From Rhynochetos jubatus (Eukaryota > Chordata > Aves > Eurypygiformes > Rhynochetidae): a stretch of DNA of 64,000 nt. The stretch is from contig CM050666.1 in assembly GCA_027574665.1 (NCBI GenBank), positions 5,022,001-5,086,000 of the forward strand. The letters run 5' to 3'. Every line of letters begins with the position of its first letter. Within the stretch, counting starts at the first letter, position 1. The translations under genes were made by a program, and so were the position numbers. The notes under the pieces are model-generated. The model ran no database searches. It was not told the origin of the DNA and saw nothing but the letters and a program-made list of their open reading frames with translations. Shown piece by piece: positions 23,515 to 35,290 of this stretch.

Positions 23515-26500
23515 TAGTGGGTGATTTCTGCTCTTGTCAAAGAATGAGGGATTTGGGGCTAAGATCCCAGCTCTGAATGACAGTAAGTTGCTCTGCCTGG
23601 GCAGGTGGGACCGGCTGCTGCCTCCCTCTCCCACCAGTGCCTGCCGGGCCCCTCTGAGACAAATTCTCTCGGAAATCAGGAGGAAAATGGTGCTAGGGAG
23701 GGATGTTAGCTGTGATGATGTCTGGCTAGGGACTGGATAGTCCCTGTCCAAACAGCTGGATGCCAACAGGAGTGTCCCCGCAGGGTCCCGGCGGTTTGGA
23801 GTTAATGCCCAGCCCTTCTCTTCTCTCACAAGCATTTTCCCCTAATATATCTTGTTCACTTACAGACTCATCGCAGCGCTGAGTGACAGCACAGGCGTCT
23901 CATTAATCGCCGCTGACGATGGCCGCGCAGTCTGGTGGAGCCGTGAAGCCCGACTGCTGGCGCTTCTCCAACCGGGATATGTTGCAAGTGACCAGCGCTG
24001 CTCCCTGAAAACGCCAACCGAAAACTGGGAATGAAACCACATCCATCTCGGGGTCGAAGACCATGGAAGATGCTCTTTCTCTGTGCTGGCCTCTTCTTCC
24101 TGCCTGCAGGAGAAGAATGATGGTCAGCCCTTGCGAACCTGCATCTTGTTGAAATATGTTTTTCCTTCTCTGTGCTCGCCGGGATCAAGGGCGGCTCTGT
24201 GGAGGGCGGGTGGGCTTGTCTGCTGCTGCATTGGTTTCACAAAGGCTGGGGACAAAAGCCCCACGGCCTCCAGCTGAGACTGTGAAGGCTTTTAGGCTTG
24301 AGTTTTCCCCAGTTCTGTCCATCACAAAGTGAACAAACAGCTGGAAGCTGGCTGCACGGGGGTGCAGCATCGATCGCTGGCTGCTGGGCAAGACCTGACC
24401 AAAACCCCACTGGTGTCAGGAGGCCACTCAATCCCTCCCAGCTTCTGGATGTTGGCTGGGAATTAAAACCAGCCTGCTTAGAAAGCAGCCGTTTGACCTC
24501 ATGCCGCCTGACTTTAGACACCCATCATCGTTGTTAGTTACCCTGAGAAGAAAGTGGATCTCAGCCCATTTTGGTCTTAATCTGACCTGGTTTTGTGATG
24601 CCTTGAAAGCAGCCATCATCCATCACTGCCTGGGGGTGCAGGAAGGGGAGGGGAAGTTAAACTTCTCACCCTCTCCCACTCCCCCCCCCACTGCTTTATC
24701 TCTCCAGAAGCTGCATTTGAGTACAATTCACTTTGTTATTAATTTCTTTTACACAGAGGCTTTTAAACTGCCTGAGAACAGGGGCTTGTGGCAGGGAGAC
24801 ACTTCACAGCCCAGCAGCTGTGGTACTTAAGTGCTGTTTAAATAGCCAGCTCTTCTAAAAGTAATAGGCAAAGAGCTGAAAGCTTGCCAGAGCAGCAACT
24901 TGTGGGTGCCTATTTGAACAGGCGTATGGGGACGATTTTGGAGAGCAGGGCTTCTTCCCCAGCAGCTGCCGGCTGGATCGGGGACGGGATCGCGTTGCCC
25001 TTGCAGCCCCATGCAGCTCTGCCGTCCCGGGGACTCGGTGAGCCCCGGGGATGCTCCAACTCGCTGACATGGGCAGATTGGGGCTGGGTGGCCGTGGCTC
25101 ATAGGTGACATGTCTTGCTGTGCCTCAATGTCCCTGCCCGCTGGAGGAGCAGTCTGCACTGCTGCGGTGGCCCTTCCTTGGGCTCCATGCCTGCAATCCC
25201 CAGGGGAGACCCCACGCAGCGTGGGAGCCGTGAGGCTGTGTCCCAGGCTGGAGAAAGGCTGGCGGAGGGGCTGGGGATGCTGAGTGTACCCCGAGGTGCC
25301 ACCGTCACCCCCCAGCCCATCCTGCCATGGCACGTGGTGGCTCTGGGGAAACGGATGCAGTGGGACCCTTCACGTGGGTCTTCTTTGTTTTTAATCTGGT
25401 AGCTAAATTATATTCTTCCCAAATGTAATAAATGAGAGGTTTAATCAAACCCAGCCAGCCAGCACTGATGGAATCTTGGCGGTGGAGGGAAATATTGCAC
25501 TTTCATTTGTTTATCTCCCCCTGTGCTCCCCTAGAGATGTCCCAGCTCTCACGGGGGCTCCTCCTGCTCGGCTTTGCCCTGCTGCTAACCAAAGCACTGC
25601 ACCGTAACTGGGGCCATCACGGAGGGACTGCTGCTAGCCCACCTGCTCCCAGCCCCTCTCCATGGCCAGGCAGAAGGGTGGCAGTGGTGGGACCGTCCTC
25701 CTGCTACACCTCTCCTCATCCCCTTTCTTTCCAGGAAGAGGGTCTCACTTGGTACCCAGTCCCAGGAGCTGGTGTTGGGGGTCAAGCCCTCCACCCCAGG
25801 TTTCCTGTCACCCACAACAGTGCCAGGGTCTGGTCTTACGGCATCTCCAGGTCTTAGTTTGTCTGCCCAGACCTTAGAAGTGTTGCAGCCCTTGGCGGTG
25901 GGGAAGCTGAGCATCTTTCCAGGCTGGACACAGCCCTGGCAAGGGAAATAAAGACACCAGGTGTCACTGGCTCTGAATTAGGGGGAAAGCACCCCCTGAC
26001 ATCCAGCTGGTCGATGTGGCTGGGAATAAGAGGAGACTCCGCATTTTCCTTGTGCATCAGAGCCCTCGAAACCCACCGGATCCCGGCGTGGAGCCAGCTG
26101 CTTCCGGAGACACGGCTCCGCTGCCGCCTTTCTCCAGATGGCTTTTCTCAATCAGGGCTCTTCCAGAAATAGTTTGTGCACATCGAGCACCCATCTCTGC
26201 AAATAGCTCGCCTCCTGAAACAGAGGAGGCAGAGTGGCCGGAGCATTGTCCTGTGTCCCTTCCACACTCCTGAGTGCCTTGGCACTGGCTCTGGCATGCA
26301 CAAACCCTCCGCTTCTGCCAGGACACCTCTGCCGGCTGGCAACAGGGATGTGCTGGCTCCTCTGTGGCCGGGGCAGTTGTGTCCTGGGTCGGGGGATCCC
26401 CAGCTTTGCTGTGGGAGCTGATGGGCAGCTCACTCAGATATGTGCATCTCACATCCCTGCAGGGCAGGGTGGCTGGTGGCTCCCAGGGGCAGGGCAGGTG

Positions 26501-26570
26501 GCCTAGGGGACACAGCACATGGCCCTGCTGCCACGGTGGCACGGCATCACCGCCCCCAGTTGCAGCACTG
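23515..26570. other. Intergenic, no gene recognised
   Basis: Mostly GC-rich. An AT-rich patch lies at about 24690-24900 and a poly-C tract near 24682. A + strand open frame with an ATG at 25535 encodes a start resembling a signal peptide (MSQLSRGLLLLGFALLLTKA), but the rest is low-complexity and no support was found. No repeat or RNA gene seen. Confidence 0.5.
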
Positions 26571-26770
26571 CCTCATGTCTCTTCTTACATGCTTATTGTG
26601 CCAACAGAAAGGGGGAAATGCATTATTTTTCTGTAGGTTTAACTGATTTATTAATAGTCTGTAATGCCAGTAATAGCTCATCTGTAAATCTGTTCTTAAG
26701 AATTTATAGGGCAAATATTCCAGCGCCATATTAAAGACACAACTCATAAACGCCTGTAAGCACCAGCCCG
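26571..26770. other. AT-rich island, candidate conserved noncoding element
   Basis: About 200 bp of low-GC sequence with TTATTAATAG, GTAATGCCAGTAATAG and CATATTAAAG words, flanked abruptly by GC-rich DNA. No coding frame and no repeat family fits. Confidence 0.4.
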
Positions 26771-28160
26771 GCGGCTTCGGCAGCCGGAGATGGTTATCCC
26801 GGGGGAGGGAGAGGCAGGGAGCTCACCCCAGTGGCTTCCATCCGGAGCCTCAAAAGTCTTTGGGAAGCAAATTATTTCAGGGACTGTGCCCTCTAGTGAG
26901 GCCTCCTGCGGCCTCCTGCCCCACGCTGTGCAGGCACAGGGTGGGTGCCAGCAGCATCCGGATGCCAACGCGCTGTTCCCATCCCCAGGCGCTCATGGCC
27001 CCCCTCCCCAGCACCTTCCCCAGGGACACCCGCAATCTGCCATCGCCTCGTCCCCAGCCCAGGGTGACAGTATTTACCGCTGAAGTGCGCTGAGTGTAAT
27101 TGCTAATCAGATACAGGCAATCAATTCCTCCCCGCCCCCCGCCTTGGGCAGGGGCTGCCTTTCCCTGCTGAAGGTGACTCCTACAGGAATTCTGATTTAG
27201 AAATAAAGGTGATAATCACCAGAAGTTCATTAAATTAGCATCAGGCTCATCCGCACTTGCTGGGGGGACGAGGCGGAGAGGGCTCTGCCTGCCTCCCTGC
27301 CCTCGGTCCTGGGCTGTCCGCAGGAGATGCCTCCAAGTGGGACGAGGCTCTGAGCGCTGCCTCCTTGATTTACTCCTCCTGTCCCGGGGCTGCTGCAGTC
27401 ATAACTCAACCGTGTGGTGTATTTAAATGCAAAACACCATTATCCTTCATTAAAAGCTCTGTCATCACCCCGACTGCACAGGAAAGAGTTATCACGCCAT
27501 TACGCTCCCAGTGACACATGGTTTCCCCGGCCTCCAGCAGCCGCCGCAATGCACGTCGGCCGTGCCGGGTGCCCGTGGTGGGCTGGCAGTGCCAGGTGAA
27601 GGGGCTGACATCCCATTTTCCCTCAGCAGTGGGCTCAGAGCAGGGAGGGGAGGGGCGGGAGAGCCAGCCCTGGGGTGTACGGGGGGGTATCACGGCTTAT
27701 TAGGGACGCTGCCGGCGTGGTGGGGATGGTCACTGCATGTGCTGGGGATGCTCGAGGAAGTGCTGAGCTGACAAGTCGTTGTTCCCAAAGACGGACGAGT
27801 CTGGTGAAGCCCAGGTGCTGTTTCTGGTGGAGAGTTCCCCTCCTTGGGATTGGGAGCAGGCAGGAGACCCATGTCCGCGATGGGACTGGGTCCATACCGC
27901 CAAGCAGCCCCAGCACCCACAAGGGATGTGGGGCAGCTGCCACGAAATCACCCCACAGCATCACCCCCAGCCCCGGGGGTCATGTTGGCTCTCTCTGAGC
28001 CCACCAGCCTGCAGGATCTGGCCCCGTGTGCTCCTCATAGCACCCAAGCAAGAGCAGAGCCGGTGTGCCGTGTTCCTCTCCACGATTCCCCATCACCAAG
28101 GTTTGGAGACAAGGTTTCCGTCTCTGCAGAGGAAAGCGAGCGAGGCAGGACAGCTTTTGT
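26771..28160. other. Intergenic with short AT-rich patches
   Basis: Two patches, 27085-27245 (AATTGCTAATCAG, ATTAAATTAGC) and 27395-27515 (TATTTAAATGCAAAACACC), interrupt GC-rich filler. The latter contains a near-octamer AAATGCAAA. No gene recognised. Confidence 0.5.
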
Positions 28161-29260
28161 AGTGGCGGGGTGTTGATTCGCAGCTCGTAATTTAATTAAG
28201 AGAGATGAGATCAAAAGGGGACTGTACTAAAAAATAAATCAGGTAGAGGGAGTGGAGTTCCTTCCTTTAATTACGGCGTGGATTTGTAACATCCAGAGAC
28301 TCCATCAATCACGAAGGAAAGAAAAGGTGTCAAGTGGAGAGAAACCTTCCCTGGATTAATTACCACTAACGGAGGCGGAGATTATTGGGCTGGGTGTCAG
28401 AAAGCCAATACCTCTCTGTAGCCGCTCCGGCAGGGTGGGCAGCAGGAAACCCCTCCGATGTGGAACATAGCGATGCCAGAGGTGCTGGGTGGGCGCAGTC
28501 GAGGAGATGCTCGCGGTGCCAGGAGAGGGTGGGGAGGGCGGGCTGGGGGCTGTGGGGGCAAACACCCCTCGGCAGGGGCAGATAGCCCCTAGACAGATGT
28601 GGGCACAGCCACAGTGGCCACGACGTCCCTGCTTTTGGGGGCCATGGGCTGTGCGGCACCGGTGGGGACTGGGGCCGGGCTGGCAGCAGCCTGATTTGTG
28701 CAATAATTAATTCTTTTTTGATCATCTGTTGTGTAAATCATCAGTGGCCAGGAGTTAATCATGCATATGAAATGAATCCTTCTCCTGCCTTAATGAGCGC
28801 TGAATCGTGACCAGCATCTGTTTACTCCCGACACTTCTTGACAGTCTGAACAATTAATTGTTTCCAATAATCTCCTTTTTGTTCTATTTAAAAAAATTAT
28901 CTGAGAGCAAGCAGCCCTTCACTCTGCACTCCTGCTCCCAGCCCGTCCCCTTAATCTTTGTTTTTTCAGTCTTAGGCAAGAATTTGTTTTTTGGGAGCGA
29001 TGTGCGTGCTCTGCAGGCGCTCCGTGAACTCGGGGAGGAGCGAGCTCTCCGCTCTCCCAGCGAGGATGATGCTGGCAGCTGGACTGCCTTCCTCACCAGC
29101 TGGGTTTGAGGCTGGGCTTCTCATAGTTAATAATAAACAAGAAGCCTGTTTGAACAGGGGACCCTTTCCGCCTGCCGTTTACCTGGAGCAAACCGCAATT
29201 AATCTGATGGCTGCACCGCCAACGCGATGTTGTAATTGGATTAATTAGAGAGGAGCTAGC
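28161..29260. other. Cluster of AT-rich islands, candidate noncoding elements
   Basis: Three low-GC stretches (about 28175-28400, 28690-28990 and 29120-29250) are separated by short GC-rich spacers. They are full of ATTAATT and TAATTG words. The middle block holds a 14-bp palindrome at 28849-28862, listed separately. This is the densest such cluster upstream of the SRRM4 promoter and lies about 10 kb from it. Confidence 0.45.
28849..28862. promoter_or_regulatory. SOX/homeodomain palindrome
   Basis: AACAATTAATTGTT is a perfect 14-bp palindrome. Each arm is a SOX-type core (ACAAT/ATTGT) and the centre is TAATTA, a homeodomain site. Inverted SOX pairs can recruit SOX dimers, and both classes are prominent in neural enhancers. 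Occupancy is not shown by sequence. Confidence 0.4.
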
Positions 29261-30452
29261 GGCTGCCCTGGGGCATTCTGTCCAGTGCTGGGATCTGTGC
29301 TGCTGGGTGCCAGACCAGGATCACTGGGAGATGCTGGGCCAGCCTCACTTCCCCAGGGCTATCACTTGTCCAGCCATGGGTGCTGGGGCTTGCTGATGGC
29401 AATGACCTGCCCGCTAATTGGGGTTTATGAGGCATGGCCTGGTTAACGGGTGCTTGTAAAAGGCAGCAGGAGCAGAGGGGACTGTGGGTGAGCTCTGCTG
29501 CCAGCTGAGGGGCTTGGGGTAGCAAGCCCAGGAATGGGGAACCAGAGGTGAGCAGATGGGTGGGTGTTTTGGCAGGTGGGGGATGGCATCGCCTTCTCCA
29601 TCAGCTGGGGCTGTTTGATGGCCAGATGATGTCTGCCAATCCACCCCCCTCGCTGCTGACCCACATTTTGGGGAGAAACAGGGAGGGCTGTGTGTCCTGG
29701 GGTGGGTGAGAGCCCTGTGGCAGGGGCTGGGTGGGACAAGCCTGGCCAGGGACTCCCATCCTGACCCAAAATCCTGTGTTCCCACTTCCCAGGGCAGCTC
29801 CTCAGCTCTGTTCTCCAGTCCCATCACCCAGGTGTCTGTGCTGTGGCTCATCTGGACAGACACACAACAGACAGACATCCTGACTAGACCACACTGAGCC
29901 AAACCTGGCTGTGTGCTCTGGGGCCCGATCCTGCGCTGCTGCCTGGGGTCTGCCTCATCCGTTCAGCTCCCCCTGGGAAACGCCCATTAAAAATATACAT
30001 ATGTACTGTAGGCATTAAGTAAAGCTTTCTGGGGACACTGTGCCAAGCCTGCTGTCTGTCTGGAGGAAAGGTGGGGGGCTGGCAGGAGGGTCTGTGGGGG
30101 TGGGGTGCTGCTGGGCACTAGGGGTGTACCTCCAGGCTGTGGGAGGATACCAGCCCTGCTCCTCCTGATCTAAACTGGGGCTAACCTGACTCAGCTGGAA
30201 ACCAGGGGCCACAGGGGGTTTATTGCAATTGCCTAAATGAACTAAGGAAAAAAACCCTTAGGGAAGGCAGCAGGTCCCCACACCTGGGGTTGTGGGAGCA
30301 GCTGAGGTGGCTGCTGGTCTGAAACACCGACCTGCAGCTCTTCTGAAACCCTCTGAGCTATCCTCACTGGAGCAAATTCTCAGGCCATCATCTGCTACCC
30401 AAACCAGTAAAAAATCCAGCCCCAAACTGCTGACCCCAGGCTCTGCACCACT
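29261..30452. other. Intergenic, no gene recognised
   Basis: GC-rich filler with a short AT-rich patch at 29985-30030 (TTAAAAATATACATATG). It ends at the outer edge of a - strand LTR. Confidence 0.6.
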
Positions 30453-30924
30453 TGTGGTCTGACCCCAGCCAGCAGCGAAGTACCACACAGCCGCTCACTC
30501 ACCTCTCCCAGTGGGATGGGGGAGAGAATCGGAAGAAAAGGTAAGAAAACTCATGGACCCAGCCAGCCCCTGAGCAGCGAGAGCCAAAGCCCCGAGAGCC
30601 AAAGCCCCGAGAGCCAGACCCACAGTCCACTCCCCCAGTGTATACACTGAGCCTGAGGTTTTGCAGCATGAAATATCATTTTGGTCAGTTTGGGTCAGCT
30701 GTCCTGGCTGTGTCCTCTCCCAGCTGGGAGCTGGGGCAGAACAAGCTGGGAACACTGGGGCAGTGGCAGAAACTGGAAACGTCCTTGACTTAATACCAGC
30801 ATTGCTTGGCAACAACTAAAACCATTAGTATGTTGTCAATGTTCTTCTCAGCAGGGATCCAAAACATGGCCTCCTGCTTGCTACTGAGAGGAAAATTAAC
30901 TCTGTCCCGACCAAAACCAGCACA
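30453..30924 (-). mobile_element. Avian ERV solo LTR, longer copy
   Basis: Read on the - strand it begins TGTGCTGGTTTTGG at 30924, passes GAGTTAATTTTCCTC and a GAGGACACAGCCAGGACAGC segment, then CCCCCATCCCACTGGGAGAGG, and ends GGGGTCAGACCACA at 30453-30454. It is the same family as 23235-23514 in the opposite orientation and about 190 bp longer. GCACC flanks it (30445-30449 and 30925-30929), a possible 5-bp target-site duplication with 3 extra bases on one side. No retroviral genes adjoin. A 15-bp tandem repeat lies inside at 30581-30616. Confidence 0.85.
30581..30616. repeat. 15-bp tandem repeat inside the LTR
   Basis: Two exact units of GAGCCAAAGCCCCGA (30581-30595, 30596-30610) and a partial third. 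It lies within the LTR and probably arose by slippage after or before insertion. Confidence 0.8.
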
Positions 30925-31599
30925 GCACCCTAAACCATGCAGGACCAAGGCGATGGGACACCCACACTGCCTTTGGACCACAGCCCTGCTGCAGGGAGTT
31001 GGCACCCAGCGACACAGCTTCCAGCCCTGCTCGGGATGCTATGGTCGTGAGGCCCACGGGCACCACCCAGCCTTTAGGTAAGTTATTTTTCCTTTACTCA
31101 AAAGGAGGAAAAAATTCCCACCAGCTCCTGAATTCTCCAGAAAAACGTGGGGGTTTTTGAGATGAATCGGCTTCCCCAGAAGGCAGCCGGGGCGAGCAGC
31201 AGCTTCAGTGATGTGGGGGATGTAGCATGCAGCATTAGTCAGGGAATTGGGGTCTGGGGGAAGGGCACCATGGCTCCTGAAGGAGGAGCGCGGGTCCCCG
31301 GCCAAGTGGGAAGGTTTGCCACAGCCCCAGCCTCACCCAAGATCCCAACTGCAGCCAACAGGGAAGAGAACCTCTCCAAGATCTGGGCACCTGCAACGAC
31401 CCGGGCTGCTCTGGAGCCCACGGGAGGTGCGGGGCTATTGCATCGCCCTGGTCGGCACATCCCGCCATCCTTGGGGACCTGCGGTGAGCTTCCAGAGAGT
31501 GCCAGGAGCCCGTGGATCTTGATCCAGCTTGCAAACCAGCTCGAAAAGTGACAGCAAGGTCAGCAAGATTTGGGGCTCCTGGACACGTCCCTTGTCACA
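30925..31599. other. Intergenic, no gene recognised
   Basis: GC-rich filler between the LTR and an AT-rich island. No repeat or RNA gene seen. Confidence 0.6.
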
Positions 31600-31860
31600 T
31601 CAGTTCCCGCGGCGTACTCGGCTGTAATTTAGCCTGGTTTAATTGGCTCTTAAATTAGCCACAAATGGAACATCGCTGCAGCTGCGGCTGCATTCAAAAA
31701 TATATAAAATTACAGCACAGTAAAACATTTTCACATTTCATTAGTGCGTCTTAATGGGAAGTGTCTGCTCCCCAAACTCTCCGTTTGCTCTCCAGAGGAG
31801 TAAAAGTTTACACACAGCAGTTGTGCTGCCCGTTAACACTGCAAACCCCTCCGCGTGTCA
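31600..31860. other. AT-rich island, candidate conserved noncoding element
   Basis: Low GC with GTAATTTAGCC, TTTAATTGGCTCTTAAATTAG, CATTCAAAAATATATAAAATTAC and TTCATTAGTGCGTCTTAATG words. No coding frame. A second, smaller block of the same character lies at about 32100-32240. Confidence 0.4.
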
Positions 31861-34800
31861 TGCAGGGGCAGTGGCTCCACAAGGATGGGAAGCCTAAAAT
31901 TTAGGTGACAGGGTGCTCTCCCCAGGTGCCTAGAGGCGGCTGGTGGGAGGGAGATGAGCAGGGAGCGCCCCACACCCCAGGAGGGAGCATCCTGCACTCC
32001 AGGAGGAGCACGAGAGCCCCTTTCCCCAGATGGTGCTGCCTGTTCCCTGGCTTTACCCAAGCTCCAGCTTTCTCACAAGCAGGGTAGTGCCTCGGATCCC
32101 AATCAGGAGGCTTTTTCAGTCCAAGCAGCTTTTTAGCGGGAGCCTATTTAACGCTTAGGCTGACGCCCTGAAGTGCTTTATTTTACAGCGTTTTTGTTCC
32201 TTTCCATTATAAGTAATAGTCTATAAAAGCTGGAACGCGGCACTTTGCTCCCTCCCGCTTCGTTCCCCCGCGGCGTGGGCAGCCCTGTGAGGCAGAACAG
32301 GCCTCCTCTACCCACGACTGCCGCTACCCCAGCACAAGAATCCAGAGGAGGGGAAAAAAAAGCCAGAGGAAAAGCTCAGTGAGAGGTGATTGCATGGAGT
32401 CAAACTGCCCGCGCCGTCATTGCACGCTGGGTTCGCTTTGGTTAAACAGCTTTGGGTTTGTGTTTCCTGGGCAGCATCTTTCCCATCCTGGGTGGGCTCG
32501 GGATGGAAGCTCATGGCGTGAAATGAGTTTTGAGGTCTGAGCCTACACTGAAAAGGAGAGGATTGTACCTTGCTCATCTCCCACCTCATCTGAGTCCCAG
32601 CTGCCCCGGGGAGATGTGCTCTTGTAGCTGGGGTGGCCAAGGAAGGGCGAGGGGTGTGGAGCCCGGTGGATTTTAAAGCTTGAACGGTTTGCCTCCTGGG
32701 TCCAGTGCAGTGAGGTGCAGCTGGGGCACAGGGGGGTGGTGGAGGAGAGGGGGGCAGGAGCTGGCCCCACCAGGCTGGCACTGGGATTTGGAGTGAGTTG
32801 GGAATGGGAACATCCTGGTGCTAGCTGGGCGGAGGACCATGTCCAGGGTCTGATGCGTCCCACCCTCCTGAGCTGGAGACGAAAGTCCGACACATTACAG
32901 CTCTGCAGCCCAAACCTGCACCAAGCATCCCTGACCCCCACCCCCAGCCAGAGCCGAGCTGGAGGCTGGGATCCAACCCAGCGGCCTCCGCTTCCTTAGC
33001 GAGTAATCACCCCAGCAGGCAAGGGTGCTGTTTGCACAATGGGGGGCTGCTGATTGCGAGACAGGGAAGGCAGTGAAGAGGAGAGCAGCTCTGCATTTTG
33101 CCCTCCCCATCTCGTGGACACATCCTCGGGGTGCTGGGACCCTCTGCCTGCGGTTGGGGCTGCCCAGTCTGTCACAGCCCAGCGGGGGGCTTTCCAGCCA
33201 GACCCTGCCTTTCCTGCCCGGACACGTGTGTCTGTGGGTTCTGTCTCTCTCTGTCCCCCTCCACCAGCTGCGTTTGACCTTTTGGCAGCCGTGCTTGGAG
33301 AGCAGCCGCGGCTGTGTGGCTTTGCCGCATGGTCCCCAGGGGCCGACTCACCGCCACGGCCACTGCAGCTCAGAGGGGAAAAATTATATTGTCATCTCCA
33401 TCCTTCCATTCCCCTTCCCCATCTGGAGCTTTTTTTAGAGCCAAAGGGAAGAAAAGGCCATGCTTTGGCTTTCCTGCCTCCCCTCTGCTCCTGCCCTTTC
33501 ATTCCCGTCTTTCCGGCAGCTGCAAATGGCTTTGCCGACGAGCGCACACACTTATCTGTCCCTGCGCCTTTTCATCTCGCGCTGCCTAAATATTGGGGCT
33601 GGGCGGCTCCTGGAGGTGAGCGGAGAGGAAGAAGGGCTTTTGTTGGAGCCGGAGTGTGGGCGGGCGAGCTGAAGAGCCCCCTCTTGCTGACAGAGAAGCC
33701 AGCTGCCTCCACGGAGGCTGGCGCAGAATGCCTGGGTGGGAGATGACTGGTCCTGCTGCCGCAGGTAGCCCTGGGGAGGGGGCACAGGGGCTCGGCAGGT
33801 CCCTCTGGAGATGATGGGGAGGTGTCTTGGGATGGCTGCAAGGCAGCTGGGGCTTGGCTGGGGGTGTCCTGCAGCCTGGGGGTGACACCCTGTGCAGTGA
33901 GCCAGCACTGATGTAGGGGACATGGGCACCCTCGTCCTCCATCGTCTCAAACCAGCCCCCTCCATCCTCCTCCCCACACCACGTCCAGCACCCCGACGCG
34001 TTTGAGCCGGGCACTGATGGATGGCCCTTGCTGGCTATGGATGCGCCCTGGTGCCCGTGGCCGCGGTGCTCTTCAAGGAAGGCTGCAGCTCCACTTCCCA
34101 GCCTCCCTGTTATCTCCTGCCTGACGAGGCACACGGCAGGGGGACAGAGGGAAGGGACAGGGCAGCCACTGTCCCGTGCCCCAGGGGCCAGCACAGCCTT
34201 GCAGCGAGCCCAGGGCTATAGGTGCTCCTGGGTTTCCCATGGGTGAAATGGCTCTTCCACAGGTGGAGACAGGAAGGACAGAAAAAAAGACACCTGTGGC
34301 AAGTGTCTTGTCCTTGGGTGTACCTGGCCGTGGGAATGGGATGGAGAGGACCCCAGGTGCCAGGCCTTGCCCAGGGCTGTGCAGGCTGCAGGGCCAACTG
34401 GGGGCCTTCCAGCGCAGGGGAAGGAGCCATAAACCAGACACTTCCCACCAGAAAGATGAATGCTCTCATGCAACTATTGACCCTGCAAAGCACGGTTACC
34501 ACGTGAAGGGTGCCTGGGCGGTGCTGCAGGGCTGCTTGGCCACCCACCACCCTCCTAGGGTTTTCCCCAGCCCAGCACACAGTGCTGCACACTGTCCCAC
34601 AGCCCCCTCCATGCCACCTTTCTTGGGAAGACCAGCTCAGATACAGCCCCACACAACATCTCCCAGCCCCTCCGCCATGGCCAGACCTCAGCATCCATCT
34701 GCATCTGCCACAGCATCCGAAGTAGAGCCGTGCATCACCTTGCAGGTCCACATCTCAGCTGCAAGTGGTATTTTAAACATGGAGCCCTTCTTCCTCCTCC

Positions 34801-34894
34801 TCCTCCTCCCTGGCCGAAGCAGGAGGACATTGCAGCAGGCAGCAGGGTTGCAGCAGGCAGTGGAGACCACCCCCACCCGCCAGGCTGGGCTGGC
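31861..34894. other. Intergenic, no gene recognised
   Basis: GC-rich filler containing one AT-rich block at 32100-32240 (TTTTTAGCGGG, CTATTTAACGC, TATAAGTAATAGTC) and a (TCC)n microsatellite at 34792-34810. The open frames are overlapping and uninformative. Confidence 0.55.
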
Positions 34895-35290
34895 TTAGTC
34901 AGGGGAATAATTGGTAGGTGCTTCTGAAGTGCCATGAAGAGAGGGCACTCGTAGCCTTTGTTTATTGACTCTCGAGTGATAATGAATACTTCCAGAGATA
35001 ATTATTGATATTCTGCATTTGCAGCAAAGCTGGTTGGCTGAGGAATGGGGGGAGCGGCACCATGCCAACGTCGCATGGAGGTGGGAACGGGGCGGTTTGG
35101 GCAATACCAGGCTCCAGCTCTTCGCGCCGGGTGCCAGCCAAATAAGAAAAAAAAAATTAAAAATTCAACATTTATAGAAAAATATTCGTGCAGCCTCAGG
35201 ACAAACACAGCTTTCTTCTCTCTACTAGGGGGAACAGATTAAAATTTAATCCTAGTTAAACACATTTTCTCCTTTCCGTCCCCTCAGGTA
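34895..35290. other. AT-rich island, candidate conserved noncoding element
   Basis: Two low-GC halves (34900-35040 with AGATAATTATTGATATTC, and 35140-35290 with an A9 run, TTAAAAATTCAAC and TTAAAATTTAATCC) flank about 100 bp of GC-rich DNA. It lies about 3.5 kb upstream of the SRRM4 start. The A-rich run could also be simple low complexity. Confidence 0.35.
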
